Shown in pieces: positions 55,330 through 64,000 of a DNA stretch of 64,000 nt. This stretch comes from Acidovorax sp. RAC01. GTDB taxonomy: Bacteria > Pseudomonadota > Gammaproteobacteria > Burkholderiales > Burkholderiaceae_C. Numbering within the stretch: the stretch's first letter is position 1; each line of letters opens with the position of its first letter. Location: contig NZ_CP016447.1 in the NCBI RefSeq assembly GCF_001714725.1, positions 4,335,501 through 4,399,500 on the forward strand, in the 5' to 3' direction. A model generated the notes under the pieces. That model was not told where the DNA came from. It ran no database searches and saw only the letters and a program-made list of their open reading frames with translations. A program made the position numbers and the translations under genes.

Positions 55330-56424
55330 TCAGCCCAGGGAAACCAGCGGGTGCGCGTGTGCCGGCCAGGGGCTGGCAAAGAAAGGCGCCACCATGTCGG
55401 GCGTCACGTCTTCAATGCGGGCCGGATTCCACCGGGGGGTGTGGTCCTTGTCTACGGCCAGGGCGCGAATACCCTCCACGGTCTCGCTCTGCCCCGGGCG
55501 CAGGTAAAAGCAGTGGCGCACCATGTCGCGCTCCATGCGCAGATCGTCGGCCAGGCCCATCGCGCGGGCTCGGCGAATCTGCTCCAGCACCACATGCAGC
55601 ATCAGCGGGGAGCGCTTGCGCAGCGTGGCCGCCGTGGCGCGCGCCCAGTCCGACGAAGCGCTTTCAAGCGCCTGGACGATCGCGCCCACGGTCGGCAAGG
55701 CGAAATAGTGGTCAATTTCGGCCCTGGCGCTGGTGGCATCTACCTCTGCAGCTACCATTTTTGTAGCAACATATTCTTTTACGGCGGCGCCGCCGGGAAA
55801 CTGCTGCGTGCCCAGCGCTTCCCACAAAGGCACCTGCTGGTCAGAGGGCAGGCAGCCGTCGGCCAGGCCCACGGCAATCGCATCGCCCGCGCCGATGGTG
55901 TCGCCCGTCAAGGCCAGCCACTCACCGGTACGCCCTGGGCAGCGGCTGAGAAAGTAGCCACCGCCCACATCCGGGAACAGGCCAATGGCCGTTTCGGGCA
56001 TGGCCATCTTGGTACGCTCCGTCACCACCCGCAGCGCTGCGCCCTGGCTGATGCCCATGCCGCCCCCCATGACGATACCGTCCATGAAGGCGATGTAGGG
56101 CTTGCCGTAGTTGTGGATGAGGTGGTTGAGCGCGTATTCCTCGGTAAAAAAGTCTTCGAGCTGCGGATTGCCCTGGCTGCCTGCCTGGTGCAGAAAGCGG
56201 ATGTCCCCGCCCGCACAGAAAGCGCCAAACGGACCTTCCTTGTTGCTGCCGCGGATGGCTACCGCCAGCACCTTGTCGTCGTGCTGCCATGCCAGCAGCG
56301 CGCCCATCAGCTCGCGCACCATGCCCAGCGAAAGCGCATTGAGCGCACGCGGGCGGTTCAGCGTGATGAAACCGACCTGGCCCCGCACTTCACTTAGCAC
56401 TTCCGACACAACCGTCTCCGTCAT
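55330..56424 (-). CDS. Enoyl-CoA hydratase/isomerase family protein, HIBCH-type
   Basis: A 364-residue crotonase-fold enzyme, longer than enoyl-CoA hydratases and of the size of 3-hydroxyisobutyryl-CoA hydrolases (valine degradation). Blocks are ITLNRPRALNALSLGM, FCAGGDIRFLH, FMDGIVMGGGMGIS (oxyanion hole), and AMPETAIGLFPDVGGGYFLSR (catalytic Glu), plus a C-terminal LRPGQSETVEGIRALAVDKDHTPRW. The ATG at 56424 follows GGAAGG and overlaps the stop of the upstream transporter gene (ATGA). Residues 220-232 are encoded by a repeat fragment. Confidence 0.88.
   Translation of the reverse strand: MTETVVSEVLSEVRGQVGFITLNRPRALNALSLGMVRELMGALLAWQHDDKVLAVAIRGSNKEGPFGAFCAGGDIRFLHQAGSQGNPQLEDFFTEEYALNHLIHNYGKPYIAFMDGIVMGGGMGISQGAALRVVTERTKMAMPETAIGLFPDVGGGYFLSRCPGRTGEWLALTGDTIGAGDAIAVGLADGCLPSDQQVPLWEALGTQQFPGGAAVKEYVATKMVAAEVDATSARAEIDHYFALPTVGAIVQALESASSDWARATAATLRKRSPLMLHVVLEQIRRARAMGLADDLRMERDMVRHCFYLRPGQSETVEGIRALAVDKDHTPRWNPARIEDVTPDMVAPFFASPWPAHAHPLVSLG
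55748..55782. repeat. Family 1 repeat fragment inside the HIBCH-type gene
   Basis: GCTACCATTTTTGTAGC is an inverted repeat followed by AACATATTCTTTTA, an AT-rich island in a GC-rich gene. It is read in frame as part of AAVKEYVATKMVAAEV. Confidence 0.5.
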
Positions 56425-57296
56425 CGTTGTTCCTTCCAACCCAAAAGTTCATTGAAAACCAGCGCGCCAATTACCAGCGCACCGCCTGTCAGCACCGCCG
56501 TGTCGGGCTGTTCGCCGGCGCCCAGCCAGGCCAGCAGGATGCCAAAAACTACCTCCAGCAGCCCGAGCAACGCCATCTCGGGCGCCTTGAGCACGCGGCC
56601 ACAGCGCACCGCCAGCACGCAGGGGATGGCCAATTGCACCACGCCCAGCAGCGCCAGCAAGGCCAGATCATGGCCTGACGCCTGAAACGGGAGCGCCAGC
56701 GGCAGCGTGGCCACGACCGAAATCACCGCCCCCACCAGCACGGCAGGCACCAGGTCTACCGCATGGCCATGGCGCTGCGAATGCTGCACCACTGTCCAGT
56801 TGACGGCTGCCGCCACCGGGACACACAGCGCCACCAGCGTCCCGGCCAGCGGCAGGCCCGCCATCTGGGAGCCGTACATCCAGGCAATGCCCATCCCGGC
56901 AACCGCAATGGCTGCCCAGGTGCGCGGCGCAATGTGGTGGCCGATGAAAACCCGTGCGAACAGCGCGGTGAGCAAGGGCCCCACTGCCATCGTCACGAGC
57001 ACGTTGGCCACCGGCATCAGCACCAGCGCCACCATGAACGCCGTGAACATCACGCTCCAGCACACGCCCGAGATCCATAGCGCGCGGCCGCCGTGGCGCA
57101 TGGACGCAAACACCGCACGCCCCTGCAGTACAGGCAGGATGACCAGGAGCGCCAGCAGCGTGAAGAGGCTGCGCCAGAAGGTCACCTCAAAGCTGGCGGC
57201 ATGCTCCAGATGGCGCGTGACCACGCCGGCGATGGACCACATCAGGGTCACGGCCACCATCAGCAGCACAGCTCGGGAATGGGTGAGTTTCAACAT
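56421..57296 (-). CDS. EamA/DMT superfamily transporter
   Basis: A 291-residue membrane protein with about ten hydrophobic helices in two EamA repeats (the N-terminus has AVTLMWSIAGVVTRHL, typical of the family). The substrate is unknown. The stop overlaps the ATG of the HIBCH-type gene, which indicates translational coupling. It lies downstream of typA, with the typA terminator between. Confidence 0.88.
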   Translation of the reverse strand: MLKLTHSRAVLLMVAVTLMWSIAGVVTRHLEHAASFEVTFWRSLFTLLALLVILPVLQGRAVFASMRHGGRALWISGVCWSVMFTAFMVALVLMPVANVLVTMAVGPLLTALFARVFIGHHIAPRTWAAIAVAGMGIAWMYGSQMAGLPLAGTLVALCVPVAAAVNWTVVQHSQRHGHAVDLVPAVLVGAVISVVATLPLALPFQASGHDLALLALLGVVQLAIPCVLAVRCGRVLKAPEMALLGLLEVVFGILLAWLGAGEQPDTAVLTGGALVIGALVFNELLGWKEQR

Positions 57297-57314
57297 GGAC
57301 TTCGCGGTTCGGAC

Positions 57315-57344
57315 GGAAAAAAGGCCACTGGGTGCAGTGGCCTT
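57315..57344 (-). terminator. Intrinsic terminator of typA
   Basis: Stem AAGGCCACTG/CAGTGGCCTT with a four-base loop and a T-run on the minus strand. Confidence 0.85.
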
Positions 57345-57361
57345 TTGCTATGCGCAAGTGA

Positions 57362-59185
57362 TCAGGAACGGCCTGCGCGCTTGCGCTCATTTTCCGTCAG
57401 GAACCGCTTGCGGATGCGGATGGACTTGGGCGTGATTTCGACCAGCTCGTCGTCCTCGATGAATTCCACCGCGTATTCCAGCGTGGCATCGATCGGAGGG
57501 GTGATCTTGATCGCGTCTTCCTTGCCGCTCACACGGAAGTTGGTCAGCTGCTTGGTTCGCGTGGCGTTCACGATCAGGTCGTTGTCGCGGCTGTGGATGC
57601 CGACAATCATGCCTTCGTACACGGGGTCGTTGGCCTTCACGAACATGCGGCCACGGTCGTCGAGCTTGCCCAGGGCGTAGGTGAAGATTTCACCGTCGTC
57701 CATGGAGATCAGCACGCCGTTCTTGCGGCCGCCGATGTCGCCCTTGTGCGGCTCGTAGCTGTCGAAGATGTTGCTGATGAGGCCCGAGCCACGCGTCAGA
57801 TTCAAAAACTCGTTGGTGAAACCGATCAGGCCACGCGCCGGAATGCGGTACTCCAGGCGCACACGGCCACGACCGTCCGGCTCCATGTTCACCAGCTCGC
57901 CCTTGCGCTCGCCCAGGGCCTGCATCACGCCGCCCTGGTGGCCTTCTTCGATGTCGACCGTCACCAGTTCGATCGGCTCGTGCTTTTCGCCGTTCACGGT
58001 CTTGAAGACGACGCGGGGCTTGGACACGGCCAGCTCGTAGCCTTCGCGGCGCATGTTTTCCAGCAGGATGGTCAGGTGCAGTTCACCGCGGCCCATCACC
58101 TCAAACACGCCCTCTTCGTCGGTTTCCTTCACACGCAGGGCCACGTTGTGCTGCAGTTCCTTTTGCAGGCGGTCCCAGATCTGGCGGCTGGTCACGAACT
58201 TGCCTTCACGGCCGGCCAGGGGCGAGGTGTTCACGCAGAAGTTCATGGTCAGCGTGGGCTCGTCCACCTTCAGCATGGGCAGCGGTGCGGGGTTGGCCGG
58301 GTCGGTCACGGTCACGCCGATGCCGATGTCTTCAATGCCGTTGATGAGCACGATGTCGCCAGGGCCGGCCAGCGGCGTCTGCATGCGGTCCAGGCCCTGG
58401 AACGTCAGCACCTGGTTCACGCGACCCTTGGTGGTCTTGCCGTCAGGGCCTTCCATCACCAGCACGTCCTGGGCGGGCTTGAGCGTGCCCTGGCTGATGC
58501 GGCCCACGCCGATGCGGCCCACGAAACTGGAGAAATCCAGCGCCGAGATCTGCAGCTGCAGCGGAGCGGCCGGGTCACCGGAGTTCGGTGGCACGTGGCT
58601 CAGAATGGTGTCGAACAGGGCCGACATGTCGGGGCCCCACTGCTCACCGGGTGCGCCTTCTTCCAGCGATGACCAGCCGTTGATGCCCGAGGCGTACACC
58701 ACGGGGAAGTCCAGCTGTTCGTCGGTGGCACCAAGCTTGTCGAAAAGGTCGAACGCGGCGTTCACCACCTTGTCGGGGTTGGCGCCGGGCTTGTCCACCT
58801 TGTTCACCACCAGGATGGGGCGCAGGCCCAGGGCCAGGGCCTTCTTGGTCACGAAACGCGTCTGGGGCATGGGGCCTTCCTGCGCATCGATCAGCAGCAC
58901 CACGCTGTCCACCATGGACAGCGCACGCTCCACTTCACCGCCGAAGTCCGCGTGGCCGGGGGTGTCCACGATGTTGATGTGCGTGCCCTTCCAGCTCACG
59001 GCGCAGTTCTTGGCCAGGATCGTGATGCCACGCTCTTTTTCAATGGCGTTGTTGTCCATCACGGTGTCGACGACCTTTTCATGGTCGGCAAAGGTGCCGG
59101 ACTGGCGCAGCAGCTGGTCGACCATGGTGGTCTTGCCGTGGTCCACGTGGGCAATGATCGCGATATTGCGGATTTGTTTAGTCAT
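57362..59185 (-). CDS. typA: Translational GTPase TypA/BipA
   Basis: A ribosome-associated GTPase that aids large-subunit assembly and stress adaptation. In 607 residues the G-domain motifs are AHVDHGKTTMVD (P-loop), DTPGHADFGGEVE and NKVDKPGA, followed by domain II, two alpha/beta domains and a BipA-specific C-terminus. The start overlaps the truB stop (ATGA), so it is coupled to the rbfA-truB unit. Confidence 0.97.
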   Translation of the reverse strand: MTKQIRNIAIIAHVDHGKTTMVDQLLRQSGTFADHEKVVDTVMDNNAIEKERGITILAKNCAVSWKGTHINIVDTPGHADFGGEVERALSMVDSVVLLIDAQEGPMPQTRFVTKKALALGLRPILVVNKVDKPGANPDKVVNAAFDLFDKLGATDEQLDFPVVYASGINGWSSLEEGAPGEQWGPDMSALFDTILSHVPPNSGDPAAPLQLQISALDFSSFVGRIGVGRISQGTLKPAQDVLVMEGPDGKTTKGRVNQVLTFQGLDRMQTPLAGPGDIVLINGIEDIGIGVTVTDPANPAPLPMLKVDEPTLTMNFCVNTSPLAGREGKFVTSRQIWDRLQKELQHNVALRVKETDEEGVFEVMGRGELHLTILLENMRREGYELAVSKPRVVFKTVNGEKHEPIELVTVDIEEGHQGGVMQALGERKGELVNMEPDGRGRVRLEYRIPARGLIGFTNEFLNLTRGSGLISNIFDSYEPHKGDIGGRKNGVLISMDDGEIFTYALGKLDDRGRMFVKANDPVYEGMIVGIHSRDNDLIVNATRTKQLTNFRVSGKEDAIKITPPIDATLEYAVEFIEDDELVEITPKSIRIRKRFLTENERKRAGRS

Positions 59186-60183
59186 AGTTTTTCCAATATG
59201 CCGCGGTGCGCCATCGACGCGGAATGCGGCGTGCTTTCCAAAATCTGTTGAATTTCCAGCGGACTCAGGAGCCTGTCCGGCACCAGCTCCCCGCCCACGA
59301 TATGGCCCACCCCCAGCAGCGCTGCAGGGTTCTCGCCAAACACCGCCACGGCACTGGCATCAGGCCAGTTGCCACGTCGACGCACGCCCGACAGGAATCG
59401 GGCTGCATTTTCACCATCCAGCGTGACACGCATGTGTTGTGCCAGCAGCGACTCGGGCGCCTCCAGGCTGGCCAGGCGTTCTGCCTCGGGCATCGCCTCC
59501 AGCTGGGTCAGCGTGACACAGCGCTCCACACCAATGCCCCCAGTGTCGATGCGGCGCAAGAAGGTCAGGTGAGCCCCGCAGCCCAATGCCGCACCAATGT
59601 CTTCACCTAACGTACGGATGTAGGTGCCCTTGCTGCAAGTTACTACTATTTTGATAGCTGCTTGCGCTTTATCTGTCTGCGTCAGGGTCAGTTTTAATGC
59701 ATGAATGACCACATCGCGCGCCTCGCGCTCTACCGTGACACCTGCACGCGCGTACTCGTACAGCGCCTTGCCGTCTTTCTTGAGCGCACTGTGCATCGGT
59801 GGCACCTGGCGAATGGGGCCGGTGAACTGCGCCTGCACGGCCGCAAGACGCTCAGGGGTCAGCTGTGCCAAGTCCACATCACAGCGTTGCACCACATCGC
59901 CTTCGGCGTCGCTGGTGGTGGTGGTGGTGCCCAGCAGCGCAACGGCTTCGTAGGTCTTGGCGGCATCCAGCTGCAGCTGGCTGAACTTGGTGGCGGCGCC
60001 AAAACACAGCGGCAACACGCCCGTGGCGAGCGGATCCAGCGTGCCCGTATGGCCCGCTTTCTCGGCGCGCAGCAGCCATTTCGCCTTTTGCAAGGCGTCA
60101 TTGCTCGAAAGGCCGAGCGGTTTGTCGAGCAGCAACACCCCATGCACAGGGCGCCGCTGCACCCTGGTGCGTGGCGCGTGCAT
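59182..60183 (-). CDS. truB: tRNA pseudouridine-55 synthase
   Basis: Makes pseudouridine 55 in the T loop of tRNA. The 333-residue product has GVLLLDKPLGLSSNDALQ, the catalytic Asp in GHTGTLDPLATGVLPL, and VVTCSKGTYIRTLGEDIG. The C-terminal PUA-like part follows. Residues about 162-180 (LTLTQTDKAQAAIKIVVT) come from an AT-richer segment matching the dispersed repeat. It starts three bases after rbfA and overlaps typA. Confidence 0.95.
   Translation of the reverse strand: MHAPRTRVQRRPVHGVLLLDKPLGLSSNDALQKAKWLLRAEKAGHTGTLDPLATGVLPLCFGAATKFSQLQLDAAKTYEAVALLGTTTTTSDAEGDVVQRCDVDLAQLTPERLAAVQAQFTGPIRQVPPMHSALKKDGKALYEYARAGVTVEREARDVVIHALKLTLTQTDKAQAAIKIVVTCSKGTYIRTLGEDIGAALGCGAHLTFLRRIDTGGIGVERCVTLTQLEAMPEAERLASLEAPESLLAQHMRVTLDGENAARFLSGVRRRGNWPDASAVAVFGENPAALLGVGHIVGGELVPDRLLSPLEIQQILESTPHSASMAHRGILEKL
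59638..59700. repeat. Family 1 repeat inside truB
   Basis: CTACTATTTTGATAGCTGC, GCGCTTTATCTGTCTGCG, AGGGTCAGTTTTAATG align with the copy in rlmD. The element is read in frame by truB, between two conserved blocks of the enzyme. Confidence 0.6.
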
Positions 60184-60186
60184 GGA

Positions 60187-60558
60187 CTACTCCTCTTTCG
60201 CGCGCGAAGACACCGCCTTGGCGATCAAGGCGTTCATGTCGGCCGCACGCTCAGAGGTGCGGTCGAACACGAAGTGCAGCGTCGGCACCGTGTGGATGTG
60301 CAGGCGCTTGAACAGGCCATTGCGCAGGAATCCAGCCGCCTGGTTGAGCGCCGCCTGCGTTTCCACAGGGTCGCCCGTCAGCAGGCTGAAGAACACCTTG
60401 GCATGGGCGTAGTCCGGCGTGACCTCCACGCCCTGCAGCGTCACCATGCCCACGCGCGGGTCTTTCAACTCGCGTGCGATCAGCTCCGTCAGATCGCGCT
60501 GGATCTGATCGGCGACCTTGAAGGCCCGGTTGGGAGTGGAAGATTTCTTCGCAGCCAT
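60187..60558 (-). CDS. rbfA: Ribosome-binding factor A
   Basis: A 123-residue KH-like protein that helps mature the 16S rRNA 5' end in 30S subunits. Blocks RVADQI-like ([25 protein letters not shown]) and [13 protein letters not shown], and [10 protein letters not shown] are diagnostic. It lies downstream of infB in the conserved order. Confidence 0.95.
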   Translation of the reverse strand: MAAKKSSTPNRAFKVADQIQRDLTELIARELKDPRVGMVTLQGVEVTPDYAHAKVFFSLLTGDPVETQAALNQAAGFLRNGLFKRLHIHTVPTLHFVFDRTSERAADMNALIAKAVSSRAKEE

Positions 60559-60635
60559 AGTTCAGGAACTTTGCAACACTGAGTCGATGCACGCCAACGC
60601 CTTGCACTGAGCGAGGCCGAGGCCGGCGCCCCCGC

Positions 60636-60722
60636 GCAAGGGCCGCCCCGCAGCGCTGGGGGCGTCCTCCTCCCGCCGCAAGGCGAGAGAGGGGGAAGGC
60701 GCGGAGCGACTCAGGGGGTGCT
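60636..60722. repeat. GC-rich intergenic repeat, family 2, copy 2
   Basis: Second copy of the element at 7293-7368. It abuts the infB stop codon and lies between infB and rbfA, which are usually closer together. It contains GGGGGAAGGCGCGGAGCGACTC near its right end. Confidence 0.6.
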
Positions 60723-63584
60723 TCATAGCGTCCGGGCGATTTCCTTGATGTCAAAGAATTCGAACTGATCACCTTCCTTGATGTCGTTGTAGTTCTTGAG
60801 CTTGATACCGCACTCAAAACCTTCCTTGACATCCTTGACATCGTCCTTGAGGCGCTTGATCGAGTCGACCTCGCCGGTGTAGACCACCACGTTGTCGCGC
60901 AGCAGGCGGAAGCGTGCGTTGCGATGGACCATGCCGGAGGTGATGTACGAACCGGCAATCGTGCCGATCTTGGTGGCAACGAACACGGTGCGGATCTCGG
61001 CCGTGCCGATGATTTCCTCGCGCTGCTCGGGAGCCAGCATGCCCGACATGGCGACCTTGAGCTCGTCCACAGCGTCATAGATGATGCTGTAGTAGTGCAG
61101 GTCAACGCCGTTGTTCTCGGCCAGCTTGCGGGCACCGGCATCGGCGCGCACGTTGAAGCCGATCACGATGGCCTTGGAGGCAATCGCGAGGTTGATGTCG
61201 GACTCACTGATGGCGCCCACGGCGGCGTACACCAGTTGCACCTTGACTTCGTCGGTCGACAGCTTGAGCAGCGACTGGGCCAATGCTTCCTGCGAACCCT
61301 GCACGTCGGCCTTGACGATGATGGGCAAGGTCTTGACCTCGCCCGCCGTCATGTCGGCGAACATGTTTTCCAGCTTGGCGGCCTGTTGCTTGGCCAGCTT
61401 GGTGTTGCGGAACTTGCCGGCACGGTAGGTTGCGATTTCGCGGGCACGGCGCTCGTCGGTCATCACCATGAAGTCGTCGCCCGCCTGGGGCACTTCGGTC
61501 AGACCCTGGATTTCCACCGGGATCGACGGGCCTGCCGTCTTGGCGGTCTTGCCGTTTTCGTCCAGCATGGCACGCACGCGGCCGTAGGTTTGACCTGCCA
61601 GCACGATGTCGCCAACCTTCAGGGTGCCGGACTGCACCAGCACCGTCGCCACAGGGCCGCGGCCCTTGTCGAGCTGGGCTTCAATCACCAGGCCCTTGGC
61701 AAGTGATTCGACCGGGGCACGAAGCTCCAGCACTTCAGCTTGCAGGAGCACCTGCTCCAGCAGCGTGTCGATACCCATGCCGGTCTTGGAAGACACCGGC
61801 ACGAATGGCGAGTCGCCGCCGTACTCTTCGGGCACGACCTGCTCCACCACCAGCTCCTGCTTGACGCGTTCGAAGTTGGCATCAGGCTTGTCGGCCTTGG
61901 TAATGGCCACCACGATCGGAACGCCTGCTGCCTTCGCGTGCTTGATGGCTTCCTTCGTCTGGGGCATGACACCGTCATCGGCAGCCACCACCAGAATCAC
62001 GATGTCGGTGGCCTGGGCACCGCGGGCACGCATGGCCGTGAAGGCCTCGTGACCGGGGGTATCAAGGAACGACACCATGCCGCGTGGCGTTTCCACGTGG
62101 TAGGCACCGATGTGCTGGGTGATACCGCCGGCTTCGCCTGCAGCCACCTTCGCGCGGCGGATGTAATCGAGCAGCGAGGTCTTGCCATGGTCCACGTGGC
62201 CCATGACGGTGACCACGGGAGCACGCGGCAGAAGCTCGGCATTCTGTTGCGAGGTGTCGTCGTCGGTGAAGGCCTCCGGATCGTCCAGCGCTGCCACCAC
62301 GGCCTTGTGGCCCAGTTCTTCCACCACGATCATGGCGGTGTCCTGGTCCAGCGGCTGGTTGATGGTGACCATCTGGCCCATCTTCATCAGGGCCTTGATG
62401 ACCTCGTTGGCCTTGATCGACATCTTGTGCGCGAGTTCGGCCACCGTGATGGTTTCCGGCACGTGCACTTCAATGATGCGGGCCTCGACTGGTGCCGACT
62501 GCTGGTGGTCGTCGCGCTGATCGCGGTTGTCGCCACGGCGGCCACGCGGGCCACCGCGCCAGTTGTTGCGACCGACACCACCGCTGCTGTCGCCGCGGGT
62601 CTTGATTTCTTTCTTCTTGGCCGTGTCGTTGGCCCAGCTGGAGGACAGCTTGGCAGACTTGACTTCCTTGCCTGCGCCCGGGGCCGCAGGTGCGGCAGCG
62701 CCGGCACCCGTGCGCGGCACGGCAGAGCCCACGGCAGGCTTGTGCAGCGTGCCCTTCTTGGCGTCACCCACGGCAGCCGGCTTGGCCACCGGCTTGGGTT
62801 CTTCGGGCTTCTTGGCGACCATGACCGCCTTCTTGGGCGTGGCCATCATCGATCGGATAGCCGCTGCTTCAGCCTCGGCCTTGCGACGGCGCGCGTCGAG
62901 ATCGGCAGCGCGCGCAGCCTCTTCGTCGGAGCGTGCCTTCGACTCGGCGGCAGCCTTTTCGCGGGCTTCAACCTGCGCCGCGCTGCGTGCGGCCGTTTCT
63001 GCAGCCTGCTCGCGGGTGGCTTCCTGCTTCACCGCAGATGCCTGGGCCTTTTTCTCGGCTTCCTGGGCGGCGTAGGCGGCAGCGCGCTCTTCGGCTTCGC
63101 GCTCGCGCTTTTCGCGGGCTTCGCGTTCGGCGCGCTTTTCGGCCAATTCGGTTTCCTGGCGGCGGATCAGCTCGGCCTGGCGGCGGGCTTCTTCCTCGCG
63201 GCGGGCCAGTTCCAGATCTTCGCTGGAAGGCGCGGGCTGCTCAAAAGCCGGTTCGCGGTTTTCCGCAGTGGCCTCGACGCCGTCGTCACGCTGGATAAAC
63301 GTGCGCTTCTTGCGCACTTCCACCTGGATCGTGCGCGCCTTGCCCGTGGCATCAGCCTGCTTGATCTCGCTGGTGGATTTCTTCACCAGCGTGATCTTCT
63401 TGCGGTCGGCCGAGGCCGTGCCGTGGCTGGCCTGCAGGTAAGCCAGCAGTTTTTGCTTGTCCGACTCGGTGAGCGGATCGGCAGGAGACGCCTTGCCCAC
63501 GCCGGCAGCCTTGAGCTGGTCGAGCAGGGTTTCAGGCGATTTCTTGAGTTCGGTAGCGAACTCGGCGACAGTATTACTGGACAT
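60723..63584 (-). CDS. infB: Translation initiation factor IF-2
   Basis: Brings initiator fMet-tRNA to the ribosome. The 953-residue protein has an N-terminal IF2-N domain ([21 protein letters not shown]), a long charged Ala/Glu/Lys/Arg region (about residues 120-260, coiled coil), a Gly/Arg-rich stretch ([20 protein letters not shown]), a second IF2-N domain, and the GTPase domain ([37 protein letters not shown]). Domains II-IV follow, ending [14 protein letters not shown]. It follows nusA. Confidence 0.97.
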   Translation of the reverse strand: MSSNTVAEFATELKKSPETLLDQLKAAGVGKASPADPLTESDKQKLLAYLQASHGTASADRKKITLVKKSTSEIKQADATGKARTIQVEVRKKRTFIQRDDGVEATAENREPAFEQPAPSSEDLELARREEEARRQAELIRRQETELAEKRAEREAREKREREAEERAAAYAAQEAEKKAQASAVKQEATREQAAETAARSAAQVEAREKAAAESKARSDEEAARAADLDARRRKAEAEAAAIRSMMATPKKAVMVAKKPEEPKPVAKPAAVGDAKKGTLHKPAVGSAVPRTGAGAAAPAAPGAGKEVKSAKLSSSWANDTAKKKEIKTRGDSSGGVGRNNWRGGPRGRRGDNRDQRDDHQQSAPVEARIIEVHVPETITVAELAHKMSIKANEVIKALMKMGQMVTINQPLDQDTAMIVVEELGHKAVVAALDDPEAFTDDDTSQQNAELLPRAPVVTVMGHVDHGKTSLLDYIRRAKVAAGEAGGITQHIGAYHVETPRGMVSFLDTPGHEAFTAMRARGAQATDIVILVVAADDGVMPQTKEAIKHAKAAGVPIVVAITKADKPDANFERVKQELVVEQVVPEEYGGDSPFVPVSSKTGMGIDTLLEQVLLQAEVLELRAPVESLAKGLVIEAQLDKGRGPVATVLVQSGTLKVGDIVLAGQTYGRVRAMLDENGKTAKTAGPSIPVEIQGLTEVPQAGDDFMVMTDERRAREIATYRAGKFRNTKLAKQQAAKLENMFADMTAGEVKTLPIIVKADVQGSQEALAQSLLKLSTDEVKVQLVYAAVGAISESDINLAIASKAIVIGFNVRADAGARKLAENNGVDLHYYSIIYDAVDELKVAMSGMLAPEQREEIIGTAEIRTVFVATKIGTIAGSYITSGMVHRNARFRLLRDNVVVYTGEVDSIKRLKDDVKDVKEGFECGIKLKNYNDIKEGDQFEFFDIKEIARTL

Positions 63585-63608
63585 ATTTGGTTCGTGCCTC
63601 CCTGACCT

Positions 63609-64000
63609 TTACTCTTGCCCCGCGAACCAGTGTTCGCGCGCCTTCATGATCAAGGCTTTGGCATCTTCTTCAGACTGTCCGGTCAGGTCGGTCAGTTCAT
63701 CTAGGCCCAAATCGGCCAGGTCGTCACGTGTATGCACACCGCCGTCGGCCAGCTTGGCGATCAGCTCGGGTGTAAGGCCATCAAGGTCGCGCAGGTCCTG
63801 GGAGACCTCTTCCACGCTTTCCTCTCGGGCGATTTCCATCGTGAGCAGCGCATCCTTGGCGCGTGCGCGCAGCTCGTTGACGGTGTCTTCGTCAAAAGAC
63901 TCGATTTCCAGCATTTCCTGCAGCGGCACATAGGCCACTTCTTCGAGGCTGTTGAAGCCTTCGGAGATCAGGATTTCGGCGATTTCCTCGTCGACATCCA
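63609..64000 (-). CDS. nusA: Transcription termination/antitermination protein NusA, C-terminal part
   Basis: The frame is open to the right edge, so the protein begins outside the window. About 130 codons remain, with the repeat-type C-terminal domains: DVDEEIAEILISEGFNSLEEV, LLTMEIAREE, and LDGLTPELIAKLADGGVHTRDDLADLGLDELTDLTG. It lies upstream of infB, as usual. Confidence 0.93.
   Translation of the reverse strand, partial: DVDEEIAEILISEGFNSLEEVAYVPLQEMLEIESFDEDTVNELRARAKDALLTMEIAREESVEEVSQDLRDLDGLTPELIAKLADGGVHTRDDLADLGLDELTDLTGQSEEDAKALIMKAREHWFAGQE

Overview
The window looks like a chromosomal segment of a high-GC betaproteobacterium of the Comamonadaceae, most like Acidovorax. This rests on recognisable protein families and gene orders (thrS-infC-rpmI-rplT-pheS-pheT-ihfA-merR-tRNA-Pro; nusA-infB-rbfA-truB-typA; ratA-rnfH beside smpB; guaB-guaA) and on short dispersed repeats of a type I associate with that family. 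No database was searched. Gene density is high, and most of the window is ordinary chromosome.

Layout. 1-9.8 kb: end of yajQ, a retroviral-type aspartic protease, a degenerate HD-GYP-like protein, plsY, ybaK, a LysR regulator divergent from a Bug-type binding protein and an M20 peptidase, an aldo/keto reductase and an alpha/beta hydrolase. 10-15.7 kb: prfB with its programmed +1 frameshift, a HAD phosphatase, pepN, fbp and tRNA-Thr(CGU). 15.7-18.5 kb: a badly deleted prophage between tRNA-Thr and tRNA-Pro(GGG). 18.6-28.2 kb, all on the minus strand: merR, ihfA, pheT, pheS, rplT, rpmI, infC (ATC start), thrS with a probable threonine leader-peptide attenuator, and aceA. 28.4-30.4 kb: a gamma-glutamylcyclotransferase-like protein, a DMT transporter and an RraA-family protein.

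30.7-39.3 kb is dominated by iron genes: a SWIB-domain protein, a TonB-dependent siderophore receptor, a PiuC-type dioxygenase, an FMN-dependent alpha-hydroxyacid oxidase, bfd, a tiny membrane ORF, a frameshifted tonB, exbB, exbD, hemP and a GlcG/HbpS-like protein. Three Fur-box-like palindromes precede the receptor, bfd and hemP. The receptor imports chelated iron, TonB-ExbB-ExbD powers it, and Bfd and HemP serve iron release and haem uptake.

39.5-64 kb: a Bax-inhibitor-1 protein, a lipoprotein, rlmD, an Lrp-type regulator divergent from putA, a DUF6352-like protein divergent from an unrecognised 303-residue protein, guaA, guaB, a DUF4124 protein, ratA-rnfH, smpB, an enoyl-CoA hydratase/HIBCH-type enzyme with a DMT transporter, then typA, truB, rbfA, infB and the end of nusA.

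The most interesting signals are: (1) a 13-codon leader with four Thr codons and mutually exclusive hairpins upstream of thrS; (2) a dispersed palindromic repeat of about 35-75 bp, in nine places, four of them in frame inside pepN, rlmD, truB and the HIBCH-type gene; (3) a 27-residue membrane ORF overlapping the bfd stop; (4) the frameshifted tonB; (5) candidate operators upstream of aceA.
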